From Gammaproteobacteria bacterium (lineage in GTDB: Bacteria; Pseudomonadota; Gammaproteobacteria; Pseudomonadales; Pseudohongiellaceae), in the NCBI GenBank assembly GCA_002706685.1, contig PALV01000020.1:124001-188000 (forward strand): a stretch of DNA of 64,000 bases, written 5' to 3'. Positions 39,682 to 47,949 of the stretch are shown piece by piece. Numbering within the stretch: position 1 is the first letter of the stretch; each line of letters begins with the position of its first letter. A model generated the notes under the pieces. That model was not told the origin of the DNA, did not search any database, and saw only the letters and a list, made by a program, of their open reading frames with translations. The translations under genes and the position numbers were made by a program.

Positions 39682-40137
39682 TCAGAGTGACAGACTAAGT
39701 AATTCCGACGGCAGCTCATCCTGTCCGGTATCACCGGAGAACCAGCTGTCCGCCTGCTCGTTCCAACGTTCTTCGCTCCAGATCTCAAACTTCATGCCCT
39801 GGCCGACCAGCGCCACATGCTTATCCAGCTGCGCCCGGGCACGTAAAATCTGCGGTAGCAAAATCCGTCCACTACCATCCATTTCCACATCGTGGGCGTG
39901 ACCAATCAGCATGCGCTGAACCTGCCGACTGGCACGATCAAAGCTGGAGAGGCCCTCAACTTTCTGCTGAATGACATCCCACTCATCAATGGGATACAGC
40001 AGCAGGCATTGACCCGAGAAATCCACAGTCGCCACCAGTCGGCCGGCGTACTTGTCAGACAATAGTTCGCGGTAGCGCGCTGGCATTGCCATACGCCCTT
40101 TAGCATCCAGGTTGATTGTATTCACACCTCTGAACAC
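39682..40137 (-). CDS. mraZ: Transcriptional regulator MraZ
   Basis: DNA-binding repressor of the division and cell-wall cluster. The 151-residue protein has two AbrB-like swapped-hairpin repeats, each with the DxxGR motif: LDAKGRMAMPARYRELL near the start and DGSGRILLPQILRARA near residue 90. The start codon is GTG, with AGGAG eight bases upstream; the product begins MFRGVNTINLD like other MraZ proteins. It is the first gene of the cluster and has four putative MraZ boxes immediately upstream. Confidence 0.96.
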   Translation of the reverse strand: MFRGVNTINLDAKGRMAMPARYRELLSDKYAGRLVATVDFSGQCLLLYPIDEWDVIQQKVEGLSSFDRASRQVQRMLIGHAHDVEMDGSGRILLPQILRARAQLDKHVALVGQGMKFEIWSEERWNEQADSWFSGDTGQDELPSELLSLSL

Positions 40138-40187
40138 GCCGCTCGCTCCTGCCAGTCAGATCAGTCTAACGATCCAGGACCTGCAAA

Positions 40188-40227
40188 ATTCCCCACTGAA
40201 CTACACTTTGACCCACTAAACTCCACA
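40188..40227 (-). promoter_or_regulatory. MraZ operator, four 10-bp direct repeats
   Basis: On the minus strand four consecutive 10-bp units read TGTGGAGTTT, AGTGGGTCAA, AGTGTAGTTC, AGTGGGGAAT. The GTGG core recurs every 10 bases, the spacing known for MraZ boxes, and the array lies just downstream of the promoter start point (about +1 to +40). The third unit is degenerate. This should allow MraZ to repress its own operon. Confidence 0.82.
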
Positions 40228-40234
40228 TTGCGAC

Positions 40235-40263
40235 ACTATATGCACACAAATAGCCCAGCGCAA
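40235..40263 (-). promoter_or_regulatory. Main promoter of the division/cell-wall cluster
   Basis: On the minus strand TTGCGC (40258-40263), exactly 17 bases, then TATAGT (40235-40240). The start point would be near 40228, at the edge of the MraZ box array and about 90 bases before the mraZ GTG. No comparable promoter was seen inside the cluster. Confidence 0.75.
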
Positions 40264-40463
40264 GCACTATTTGTACTTTTTGGCGGCTAGAAGCGCCTGA
40301 AATTTCAAGGAAAAATGGCTCGAAGCTGAAGTGGGAGAACAAGTCTCAGCAAAAGAAACTTATTATCAAAAAGCTATAAAATTAACTTAAAGTAGATTGT
40401 GAGGAAGGCGTGTAACCAGGAGTTCCAAAAGTCAGCCAGAATTGGCCTTGGCCGGCATCTGCA
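40264..40463. other. AT-rich gap between rnpB and the mraZ promoter
   Basis: About 200 bases of AT-rich sequence without an open frame of gene quality. It holds short A/T runs and a GAAATTTC palindrome near 40300. It could hold a second distal promoter for the cluster, but I see no well-spaced pair. Confidence 0.5.
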
Positions 40464-40489
40464 GCCGCCCTACAGTGCTGTAGAGCGGC
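40464..40489 (-). terminator. Hairpin downstream of rnpB
   Basis: GCCGC-C-CTACAG (40464-40475) pairs with CTGTAG-A-GCGGC (40478-40489), eleven of twelve positions. On the minus strand it lies about 20 bases after the RNase P RNA end. There is no T-run after it, so it may be a processing or pausing structure rather than a true terminator. Confidence 0.35.
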
Positions 40490-40509
40490 CGCAAAAGCGG
40501 AAAAACAAA

Positions 40510-40895
<386 letters not shown>

Positions 40896-40901
40896 CAGCG
40901 C

Positions 40902-40930
40902 AGCTTAAGTGAGTCCCCTGGCAAACTCAA
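40902..40930 (-). promoter_or_regulatory. rnpB promoter
   Basis: On the minus strand TTGAGT (40925-40930), 17 bases, TAAGCT (40902-40907), then a GC-rich discriminator GCGCTG before the RNA 5' end at about 40895. A GC-rich discriminator is typical of growth-rate-controlled stable RNA promoters. Confidence 0.55.
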
Positions 40931-41026
40931 GCGGAATTAAAGGCTGAACCGCAATATGCATGTCATGGCCTTCGCGCCTCCCGCATGGCAAACTGAAATT
41001 CCAGGGGATGATCTTCGAGCACTGGC

Positions 41027-42697
41027 ATGAACGACAGGGATATCCAGACACCCAAAACGACAGGACGGACCACCCGCCGGTGGCTAATCCTATTGTCAGG
41101 CACTTTACTGCCAGTTATTGCCGCCGGCGCTGTAATCCATCAATACCAGACTGAAATCGCCAACACCTTGCTGGACAGAGCGCTTCGCAACCAGCCGGCG
41201 CGCATCACTGAAATGTCCGGACTGAACGCTGACACACAACACGCCACAATCGATAGCATCAGCGTGGTGCTGAGCGAGCCCGCAATAGAACTGACTCTCA
41301 ATCAGGTTGAGCTGAGCTACAGCTGGGCCAGCCTGCTTGCGCGCCGGGTCGAGGCTGTCAGAATCGATGACATCCGGGCTACGCTTTTGCAAGGCGAAGA
41401 CAGCCTGACTGAAGGCACCCTGCAAACCGGCCGCGTTAGTGTCGACTGTGCACGCACTGGCATCTGTCAAGTCGTTGCCGACGGTGGCGGCTCGGTCAAT
41501 ATCGAGATTCTACTGCCGGGCTCACCAGATCCGACCCCTCTGCAGTTCGACTGGACACAACCGATACGGGCAGGCTGGGTCAGCGCCAGCCAATTCACTG
41601 CCTCGCTTTCGCTGCAGGCCGACTCCCTGGCATTGCCCTCACTGCCATTGCAATCGATGCCGGTTCAGCTTGATCTGGCCCTTTCCCGATCCGGCGAGGA
41701 ACTGCGGATTGATGCAAGCGCCCATCTGCCGGCCGACCGAAGCCTGCAGATAAATGCCAGCCACGAAATAAGCACTGGCAGAGGTAACGGCCAATTCACG
41801 TCGGATGGTTTTGTTTTCACCGAACTGTTTCCCCTGTCCGCTCTCGTTTCGCTGCCAGACGAAACCGATATCATTGCCGGCCAGCTCGCAGTACAGGCTC
41901 AGTTAACATGGCTCCGCCCGGCTGGAGACGAATTTGAACTACAGGGCCCGATCGATGTTCAGGCACAAAATCTCAGCGGTTATTTTGACGATACCGTGTT
42001 CACCCGGCTGGGCGTTTACATGAAGGCAGAGCTGCTGCCTGACTGGCAGCTGCGCACCCGCGAGCTTGGTTCCGCAGCCCTTACCGCCGTTGATCCCGGT
42101 ATTGAACTGGAGTATCTAAGCACCCGTTTTACGCTGGATACACGCAATACCAGCGTGCAGTTGATACGCCCCCAGGCCACGGTTTTTGACGGCATCGTCA
42201 GCGCTGAGCAGATCAACTGGCAGCCGGACACGCCTGAGCACTTCGAGATCCAGCTGCAGCAAATCGATGTCGCCCGGATACTGGGCCTGAGTGCCTATCA
42301 ACAGGTTCAGGCGACAGGCCGCCTGGATGGCAGCCTTCCAGTTGAACTGCTTAATACGACCGCTGTTATCAATGGCGGAAAGGTCACTTCAGTTCCGCCT
42401 GGCGGCTCCATTCGCTATCAGGGCGGGCGATTCGGCGGCAGCAACCAGAATATGGAGCTGGTCAACCAGGCCTTGCAGCGTTACGACTACAGCTCGCTGG
42501 ATGCCACCATCAACTATACTGCAACCGGCGATCTGAATCTGGACATTGGCCTGCAGGGCATCAGCCCGTTGCTCAACAACGGCCAACGTATTAATCTGAA
42601 CCTGACCATAGCGGATAATGTTCCTGAACTATTACGCAGCCTGCAGGCTGGACGTTCCGTTCAGGAAGCGCTAAGCGATCATCTGCAACGGAGGTAA
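41027..42697 (+). CDS. ydbH: YdbH-family intermembrane lipid-transport protein
   Basis: AsmA-like protein expected to bridge the inner and outer membranes and help move phospholipids, overlapping in role with TamB and YhdP in E. coli. The 556-residue protein has an N-terminal membrane anchor (WLILLSGTLLPVIAAGAVI), then a long beta-rich region with alternating hydrophobic strands and a C-terminal segment with GGKVTSVPPGGSIRYQGG typical of the family. It is much shorter than E. coli YdbH (about 880 residues). Identity is secured by the two genes that follow, ynbE and ydbL, the same trio as in E. coli. It is divergent from rnpB. Ribosome site is weak. Confidence 0.85.
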   Translation: MNDRDIQTPKTTGRTTRRWLILLSGTLLPVIAAGAVIHQYQTEIANTLLDRALRNQPARITEMSGLNADTQHATIDSISVVLSEPAIELTLNQVELSYSWASLLARRVEAVRIDDIRATLLQGEDSLTEGTLQTGRVSVDCARTGICQVVADGGGSVNIEILLPGSPDPTPLQFDWTQPIRAGWVSASQFTASLSLQADSLALPSLPLQSMPVQLDLALSRSGEELRIDASAHLPADRSLQINASHEISTGRGNGQFTSDGFVFTELFPLSALVSLPDETDIIAGQLAVQAQLTWLRPAGDEFELQGPIDVQAQNLSGYFDDTVFTRLGVYMKAELLPDWQLRTRELGSAALTAVDPGIELEYLSTRFTLDTRNTSVQLIRPQATVFDGIVSAEQINWQPDTPEHFEIQLQQIDVARILGLSAYQQVQATGRLDGSLPVELLNTTAVINGGKVTSVPPGGSIRYQGGRFGGSNQNMELVNQALQRYDYSSLDATINYTATGDLNLDIGLQGISPLLNNGQRINLNLTIADNVPELLRSLQAGRSVQEALSDHLQRR

Positions 42698-42705
42698 ATC
42701 TGAAC

Positions 42706-42930
42706 ATGGATATCAGCGCGATTACACGCCAGCTAGGCAATTTCCGGATCAGCCTGCTGATTGCGGGCACTGTGTTGGGCGTGCCCGGGGCATGCACTCC
42801 GACAGTTCAGGTCGCTGCGCCCACAGAGCCGATCACGATAAACCTGAATGTCCGCATTGAACATGAGGTACGCGTGCGGGTTGATCGCGAACTCGATGAT
42901 ATTTTTTCTGAAGACAGCGATCTGTTCTGA
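42706..42930 (+). CDS. ynbE: YnbE-family outer-membrane lipoprotein
   Basis: Small lipoprotein partner of YdbH, thought to form the outer-membrane end of the lipid bridge. The 74-residue protein has a hydrophobic signal ending in a Cys, then TPTVQVAAPTEPITINLNV and IEHEVRVRVDRELDD, the hallmark YnbE sequence. The lipobox reads VPGAC, with Pro at the -3 position where Leu is usual, so lipidation may be less efficient. GGAGG lies eleven bases before the ATG, a little far. It starts eight bases after ydbH. Confidence 0.88.
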   Translation: MDISAITRQLGNFRISLLIAGTVLGVPGACTPTVQVAAPTEPITINLNVRIEHEVRVRVDRELDDIFSEDSDLF

Positions 42931-42973
42931 CAACTGCAGCTGCTGATCACACGTCTTTACTGGAGCCACAAAT

Positions 42974-43327
42974 ATGAATGCACGCCGACATTTGAAAATA
43001 CTTGTGCAGCTGATACTGATGAGCTGTCTGCTTGCTGCAGGCAGCATCGCCAGCGCACAGACACTGGACCAGGCTAAAGCCGACGGCCTGATTGGCGAAA
43101 AAAGCGATGGTTATATCGGCTTTGTCGCCGAGCGCGTGTCCCCCGAACTGGTCTCGCTGGTTGAAAACGTCAATCGGCAACGGCGCGAACGTTACGAGCA
43201 GATCGCTCAACAGAACAACATCAGTGTCAATGAAGTCGCGCAACTGGCGTACGCGCGCGCGGTGCAGGCGACACGGCCCGGTCATTATGTCGAAGATGCG
43301 AATGGGCAATGGGTGAAAAAGCCATGA
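42974..43327 (+). CDS. ydbL: YdbL-family periplasmic protein (DUF1318)
   Basis: Exported 117-residue protein of the YdbL family, a proposed chaperone that limits YnbE multimer formation in E. coli. Signal peptide MNARRHLKIL then a hydrophobic stretch with cleavage near SIASA|QTL; the mature part contains LDQAKADGLIGEKSDGYIGF, the family signature, a helical VENVNRQRRERYEQIAQQN and a C-terminal GHYVEDANGQWVKKP. Third gene of the ydbH-ynbE-ydbL set, 43 bases after ynbE. It converges with rsmI over an eight-base gap. Confidence 0.9.
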   Translation: MNARRHLKILVQLILMSCLLAAGSIASAQTLDQAKADGLIGEKSDGYIGFVAERVSPELVSLVENVNRQRRERYEQIAQQNNISVNEVAQLAYARAVQATRPGHYVEDANGQWVKKP

Positions 43328-43334
43328 ACAGCCG

Positions 43335-44213
43335 CTAGTCCTGCTGCGATTCAGCTGCCATGGACAGACCCGCCTGATACAGCGCATTCTTTTTCGCTCC
43401 GGTAATTTCAGACGCCAGAGCAGCCGCCTGCTTGAGCGGTAAGTCCCGCGCAAGTATTCCCAATATCCGCTGCGCATTCGCGTCCACGTCTGCAGCGGCA
43501 GGTGTGGGAGCGCCATGCACAATGACAACAAACTCGCCCTTGCGTTGATTGTCATCATTGGCCAGCCAGTCACACAGATTTGCCAGTGAATCACCGTGCA
43601 CGGTCTCCCAGGTTTTGGTCAGCTCTCTGCAGATCACCGCCTGGCGATCACCCCCAAACGCGCCAGCCATATCGTTGATGGATGCCTGAATGCGGTGGGG
43701 CGACTCATAAAACACCAGTGTGCGAGCTTCGTCAGCCAGGGCACCAAAGTATTTTTGTCGCGCTCCAGACTTGGCCGGAGCAAACCCCTCAAATACAAAT
43801 CGATCACTGGGTGCGCCTGCCACGCTCAATGCAGCAATCAGCGCGCTTGCCCCGGGAATCGGCACCACAGCGATGCCGTGCTCCCGGCAGCGCATCACCA
43901 GCCCGTAGCCAGGATCGGAAATCAGTGGCGTGCCAGCATCCGAGATCAGCGCAATAGACTGCCCTTCTACCAGTCTCTGCAACAGCGCAGCCTCCTGCCT
44001 TTCATTGCTGAAATCATGATAGGCGACCATGCGGGTGGAAACTCCCAGATGTTGCAACAGACGGCCACTATGGCGGGTGTCCTCAGCGGCAATCACATCC
44101 ACGCCCTGCAGTACGTTTATCGCCCGCTGGCTTATGTCCTGCAGATTGCCTATGGGTGTCGCAACGACGTACAGTGTCGATTTGGCAACTGCCGAAGCAT
44201 TTGCGTTTTCCAT
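43335..44213 (-). CDS. rsmI: 16S rRNA C1402 2'-O-methyltransferase
   Basis: SAM-dependent TP-methylase acting on the ribose of 16S rRNA C1402. The 292-residue protein has LYVVATPIGNLQDIS, VIAAEDTRHSGRLL, ISDAGTPLISDPGY (SAM-binding) and FEGFAPAKSGARQK. Length is normal. It is transcribed divergently from lpoA; its likely promoter is the TGCTATGAT element at 44335-44343. The other methyltransferase for the same base is rsmH in the dcw cluster. Confidence 0.96.
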   Translation of the reverse strand: MENANASAVAKSTLYVVATPIGNLQDISQRAINVLQGVDVIAAEDTRHSGRLLQHLGVSTRMVAYHDFSNERQEAALLQRLVEGQSIALISDAGTPLISDPGYGLVMRCREHGIAVVPIPGASALIAALSVAGAPSDRFVFEGFAPAKSGARQKYFGALADEARTLVFYESPHRIQASINDMAGAFGGDRQAVICRELTKTWETVHGDSLANLCDWLANDDNQRKGEFVVIVHGAPTPAAADVDANAQRILGILARDLPLKQAAALASEITGAKKNALYQAGLSMAAESQQD

Positions 44214-44264
44214 GGCAACTCCTGACTTTTGAGAAGGCGTTATGTCGCATCCAGCATCAGCGCC

Positions 44265-44273
44265 TGCTATGAT
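44265..44273 (+). promoter_or_regulatory. Candidate extended -10 for lpoA
   Basis: TGCTATGAT on the plus strand fits an extended -10 (TGnTATGAT). Transcription would start near 44280, about 75 bases before the lpoA ATG, and would run through the matching rsmI element at 44335-44343. Confidence 0.45.
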
Positions 44274-44334
44274 TATTTACGCCAAGATATAACGCGTTAT
44301 TCGAGACACTAGCGACTAAATTTTCTGAACGCCT

Positions 44335-44343
44335 ATCATAGCA
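44335..44343 (-). promoter_or_regulatory. Candidate extended -10 for rsmI
   Basis: The same TGCTATGAT on the minus strand. Transcription would start near 44328 toward rsmI. With the plus-strand copy it makes a 10-bp inverted repeat (44264-44273 and 44335-44344) and two promoters that face each other. Confidence 0.42.
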
Positions 44344-44353
44344 GCCCGCATTT

Positions 44354-46213
44354 ATGACCGTCACTGTCCGCACACTTTTTCCCCATCGCCCTCTTCTGAT
44401 CATCTCGCTCGGAATTCTGGCTGCCTGTGCATCAGCGCCGATCTCCGACAATACGCGGCCGGAACAGACTGTCACGGATACGTCCATGCCAGTAACAGTT
44501 GGAGAGCTGGACGTCATTCTGCAACAGGCAGCACAGACGGACGGACCAGAAGCACAGATCTTGTTAATGGAGGCTGCCGCCGACGCGCTCGACGAAGGTG
44601 ACAGCGAAGTTGCAGCGCAATTACTGGAAGCCGTTGACACTCGACCGCTGTCCGGACAACTGCAGGCTCGCCAGTTGCTGCTGCAAGCACGCCTGGCGCT
44701 TGCCAGAAACGATACAGCAACGGCTGCCCGGTTGCTTGAACAGCAGCAGGATGTCAGTCAACTGCCAACTGACACGCGCATCGCCTTCATGCGCGGTCGA
44801 GCCGATCTCTACCTGGCTCTGAACCAGTACCTGGCGGCCGCCAGGGAGTTGACCCGTGTCGCGCCGATGCTGCCCGCTTCAGAACAGGGTGAGAACATCG
44901 ACAGCATCTGGCAGATACTGTCAGCCGCACCCGAGGAAAGCCTCAACGCTCAGCGCAATATTATCGACTCCTACGAGCTGCGCGGCTGGATCGATCTGGT
45001 CACAGTCGTAAACGCGCGTGAGGACAATATTGAGGAACAGGTCGAAGCCGTCAATCGCTGGCAGGCGCGCTGGACCCAGCACCGCGCCGCCGGCCGCCTG
45101 CCTGAGTCCCTGGCCTATACAGTGCAGTTAATCCGTGACAAACCGCAGCGTATCGCTTTGATGGTACCTCTGGCCGAGGCTGCCGGCCAGGCGGTCGCGG
45201 AGGGCTTTCTGGCCGCCTATTACGAGGCTGTGGCCCAGCAGCAACAGGTCCCCGATGTCACTGTGATTGACACCAGTGGAGTCGTTGACGTGCTGCCTCT
45301 GTACCAGCAGGCAATTGAGGCCAACGTGGATCTGGTGGTCGGCCCGTTGCGTAAAGAGTCAGTGCGACAACTGCAGCAGCAGGCCTCGCTCGATATCCCG
45401 ACACTGGCACTAAATTATGGTGATGAGGGTGTCATCAATCCCGCTGGCTTCTATCAGTTCGGGCTGGCACCCGAAGATGAAATCAGACAGATCGCCAGAC
45501 TGGCCGCCATGGCCGGCCATCAATCAGCCGCCCTGCTCACCCCTGCAGGGTCCGAGTATCAGCGTTTCCGGGAGTTCTTTACGCTGCAGTGGCAACAACA
45601 GAATGGACGCGTGACAAGCTCTGCTACTTATGTTGGACCTGGCTCCTATTCAGACGCCGTAAGACAGCTCTTGAATATAGGTGCCAGCGAGGCGCGCGCA
45701 GAAAGATTGCTGAGTGTGTTGCCAAGACAGGACATGGAGTTCATCCCTCGCAGGCGCCAGGACACAGACTTCATTTTTTTGCAGGGCAACCCCAGCGAGG
45801 GTCGACAGCTAAAATCCACCCTTGGTTTTCATTTCGCTGGCGACCTTCCGGTCTTTGCGATGCCATCAATCTTCAATGGTGAGTTCAACGCCGTTGCCAA
45901 CCGGGACCTCAATGATGTCATCTTTATCGATGCACCATGGATGCTGGGGACGGCTGACCCGGCCCATCGACAGGCTCAACAGACCTGGCCAGGTGCACCG
46001 GCGGCTGTGCAGCGACTGCGCGCCATGGGAGTTGATGCATTCAGACTGCACGCGCGCACCGGTCAGCTCGCCAATTTTCCGGAAACCCGCATTCAGGGCG
46101 TAACCGGAATGCTCCACATGAGAGCTGATGGCAGTATCGCGCGCGACCTGGTCGTCGCACAATTTGACGACAACGTTCCGCAGATCATACCTGCCGAGCA
46201 ACTAATGGAGTAA
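44354..46213 (+). CDS. lpoA: Outer-membrane lipoprotein activator of PBP1a
   Basis: Lipoprotein that reaches through the periplasm to activate the peptidoglycan synthase PBP1a. The 619-residue protein has a lipoprotein signal with lipobox LAAC (Cys25), an N-terminal helical TPR-like domain (about 40-260, many Ala/Leu/Gln repeats) and a C-terminal periplasmic-binding-like domain beginning near KPQRIALMVPLAEAAG and including VDLVVGPLRKESVRQL. Slightly shorter than E. coli LpoA (678). It heads a plus-strand series with yraN, diaA and dolP, as in other gammaproteobacteria. Confidence 0.94.
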   Translation: MTVTVRTLFPHRPLLIISLGILAACASAPISDNTRPEQTVTDTSMPVTVGELDVILQQAAQTDGPEAQILLMEAAADALDEGDSEVAAQLLEAVDTRPLSGQLQARQLLLQARLALARNDTATAARLLEQQQDVSQLPTDTRIAFMRGRADLYLALNQYLAAARELTRVAPMLPASEQGENIDSIWQILSAAPEESLNAQRNIIDSYELRGWIDLVTVVNAREDNIEEQVEAVNRWQARWTQHRAAGRLPESLAYTVQLIRDKPQRIALMVPLAEAAGQAVAEGFLAAYYEAVAQQQQVPDVTVIDTSGVVDVLPLYQQAIEANVDLVVGPLRKESVRQLQQQASLDIPTLALNYGDEGVINPAGFYQFGLAPEDEIRQIARLAAMAGHQSAALLTPAGSEYQRFREFFTLQWQQQNGRVTSSATYVGPGSYSDAVRQLLNIGASEARAERLLSVLPRQDMEFIPRRRQDTDFIFLQGNPSEGRQLKSTLGFHFAGDLPVFAMPSIFNGEFNAVANRDLNDVIFIDAPWMLGTADPAHRQAQQTWPGAPAAVQRLRAMGVDAFRLHARTGQLANFPETRIQGVTGMLHMRADGSIARDLVVAQFDDNVPQIIPAEQLME

Positions 46214-46255
46214 ACGCCCGGAACAGCGCCAATCGATCATTATTGGAGGACATGG

Positions 46256-46651
46256 ATGTCAGCCACAAGAAATAATGCCATTAAGCCTGCAGACCGCCGT
46301 CAGGCTGGGCACCAACTGGAATCTCTCGCCGCCAGCTGGCTTGATCAGCAAGGCCTGCAACTCGTCCAACAGAATTTTTATTGCCGGGTTGGAGAAATCG
46401 ACCTGATCATGATGGATGAGGACACAGTGGTGTTTGTCGAAGTCCGCTTCCGCAGCCGCACCAGCTTCGTTGATCCGATAAGCAGTATCAATAGAAAGAA
46501 GCAGCAACGTATCATTAAAACTGCCCTGTACTATCTACAACGAAATAAAATAAGCAATTCAGCAAGATGCAGGATCGATGTGCTGGGCATCTCGTCCGCC
46601 TCCGCCGGCAACTATCAGTTTGAATGGATTAAAAACGCAATCCAGACGTAA
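46256..46651 (+). CDS. yraN: YraN-family endonuclease-like protein
   Basis: UPF0102 protein of 131 residues with a restriction-endonuclease-like fold. The typical motifs are visible: GHQLESLAASWLDQQG, NFYCRVGEIDLIMMDEDTVVFVEV (key residues are E-I-D-L-I and F-V-E-V-R, the PD-(D/E)xK core) and SINRKKQQRI. Function in cells is not settled. GGAGG is seen about seven bases before the ATG. It follows lpoA after 42 bases and precedes diaA. Confidence 0.93.
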   Translation: MSATRNNAIKPADRRQAGHQLESLAASWLDQQGLQLVQQNFYCRVGEIDLIMMDEDTVVFVEVRFRSRTSFVDPISSINRKKQQRIIKTALYYLQRNKISNSARCRIDVLGISSASAGNYQFEWIKNAIQT

Positions 46652-46769
46652 ATTACTTCAAGAACCAATTTTCTTATTGCGCGAGACTCACCTTGAAAGC
46701 ACATTCCGGTAGAATGCTCAGGATGGCCACCAGACTAAACATCAGAACCAGCGACGCCGGGTATTATCA

Positions 46770-47363
46770 ATGAGTTTGCAGCTACGCATCCAACAGCACT
46801 TTCAACAGGGTACCGACAAACTGCGCGAAGCCCACGATATGCTGGCCAACCCGATAGCCGAGGCGGCCGAGGCGCTGGCAGGTGCATTACTGCAGGGTGG
46901 CCGCATACTGGCTTGCGGCAACGGCGGCGGCGCAGCACTGTCGCAGTATTTTGTACAGGCACTGGTCAGCCGGTTTATCCGCGAGCGACCGGGCCTGCCT
47001 GCCATCTGTCTGAGCGCCAACGCGACACAGTTGACCGGGCTGTACCAGAACCACGATTCAGCATCGGTTTACGCACAACAGATTCGGACTCTCTCGCAGC
47101 CACTGGATGTCCTGGTGATATTTGGTGGCGATGCCGAGGCAGCCAACCTGAGAGAGGCCATCACTGCAGCCAACGACCGGAGTTTGACCGTCATACTGCT
47201 GAGTGGTGAGCAGAGCGCTGGACTGGCCGAAGTGTTAAACTCTGAGTCGTACGAAATACGGGCACCGTCCAGACACTCGCACCGGTGTTTCGAGATCCAG
47301 GTATTTATTTGCCATTGCCTTTGCGACTTGATCGATATTCAGATATTTGGAGAAGAACTGTGA
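46770..47363 (+). CDS. diaA: SIS-domain protein, DiaA/GmhA-like
   Basis: A 197-residue SIS-fold protein in the position of diaA (DnaA initiator-associating factor), between yraN and dolP. Overall pattern and the ending CHCLCDLIDIQIFG match DiaA. Two sugar-phosphate motifs are altered: CGNGGGAAL where GmhA/DiaA have a Ser (GNGxS), and VIFGGDAEAANL where ST-x-GNS is usual. That suggests a structural DnaA-binding role rather than phosphoheptose isomerase activity. The stop overlaps the dolP GTG start by four bases. Confidence 0.85.
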   Translation: MSLQLRIQQHFQQGTDKLREAHDMLANPIAEAAEALAGALLQGGRILACGNGGGAALSQYFVQALVSRFIRERPGLPAICLSANATQLTGLYQNHDSASVYAQQIRTLSQPLDVLVIFGGDAEAANLREAITAANDRSLTVILLSGEQSAGLAEVLNSESYEIRAPSRHSHRCFEIQVFICHCLCDLIDIQIFGEEL

Positions 47364-47932
47364 GCCTTAAACATTTTGCATGCATGGGCCTGATACTGAG
47401 CATGATGTCCTGTACAACCATTCTGACGCAAACCACGGGAGACCAGGGACTGCAGGAAGATCCTTATCTGCGGACCACCGGCACCATCGTTGAAGACGAA
47501 TCGATTGAGACCAAGGTAGCGGTCAATATGCGATCCCAGGAACCACAGTTCCGTGATGCCAGCTTTGACGTCACAAGTCACAACGGCGTTGTGCTGCTGG
47601 TTGGTCAGGTTCAGTCCGAGGCGCTGAAAGAGCAGGCCGCCCGCATCGCCGCCGATGCCAGCGTGCACGTTCGCAGAGTTCACAACGAACTGGAAGTAGC
47701 TGGCAGCCGCAGCATGCTGGCGAGAGGCAATGATTCGTGGCTGGCTACCAAGGTGCGCACACAGCTGGTTGCCAACGACGGTGTGAATGCCAACCGCATT
47801 CGAGTGGTAGCCAATAACGGCACGATTTATCTGATGGGCATTGTTGATCGATCAGAAGGAGACCGCGCCGCCAGCCTCACTCGCAGTGTAGGTGGTGTTC
47901 AGCGCGTGGTGACGGTATTCGAATACCTGTAA
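47360..47932 (+). CDS. dolP: Outer-membrane lipoprotein with two BON domains
   Basis: DolP (YraP) family: binds anionic phospholipid in the outer membrane and supports envelope integrity. From the GTG at 47360 the product has 190 residues, as in E. coli (191). GGAG lies seven bases upstream; the GTG overlaps the diaA stop. A short lipoprotein signal ends at Cys18 (SMMSC), then two BON domains (about 45-115 and 125-190), each with the hydrophobic Gly pattern (VTSHNGVVLLVGQV and VANNGTIYLMGIV). A longer in-frame start inside diaA would bury the signal. Confidence 0.92.
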   Translation: MSLKHFACMGLILSMMSCTTILTQTTGDQGLQEDPYLRTTGTIVEDESIETKVAVNMRSQEPQFRDASFDVTSHNGVVLLVGQVQSEALKEQAARIAADASVHVRRVHNELEVAGSRSMLARGNDSWLATKVRTQLVANDGVNANRIRVVANNGTIYLMGIVDRSEGDRAASLTRSVGGVQRVVTVFEYL

Positions 47933-47949
47933 ACAGCTAATCTAAAGGC

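Noticed and set aside
40188..40227. Short direct repeats resembling a mini repeat array or CRISPR remnant
   Set aside because: Units are 10 bp with no spacers and match the known MraZ box pattern ahead of mraZ.
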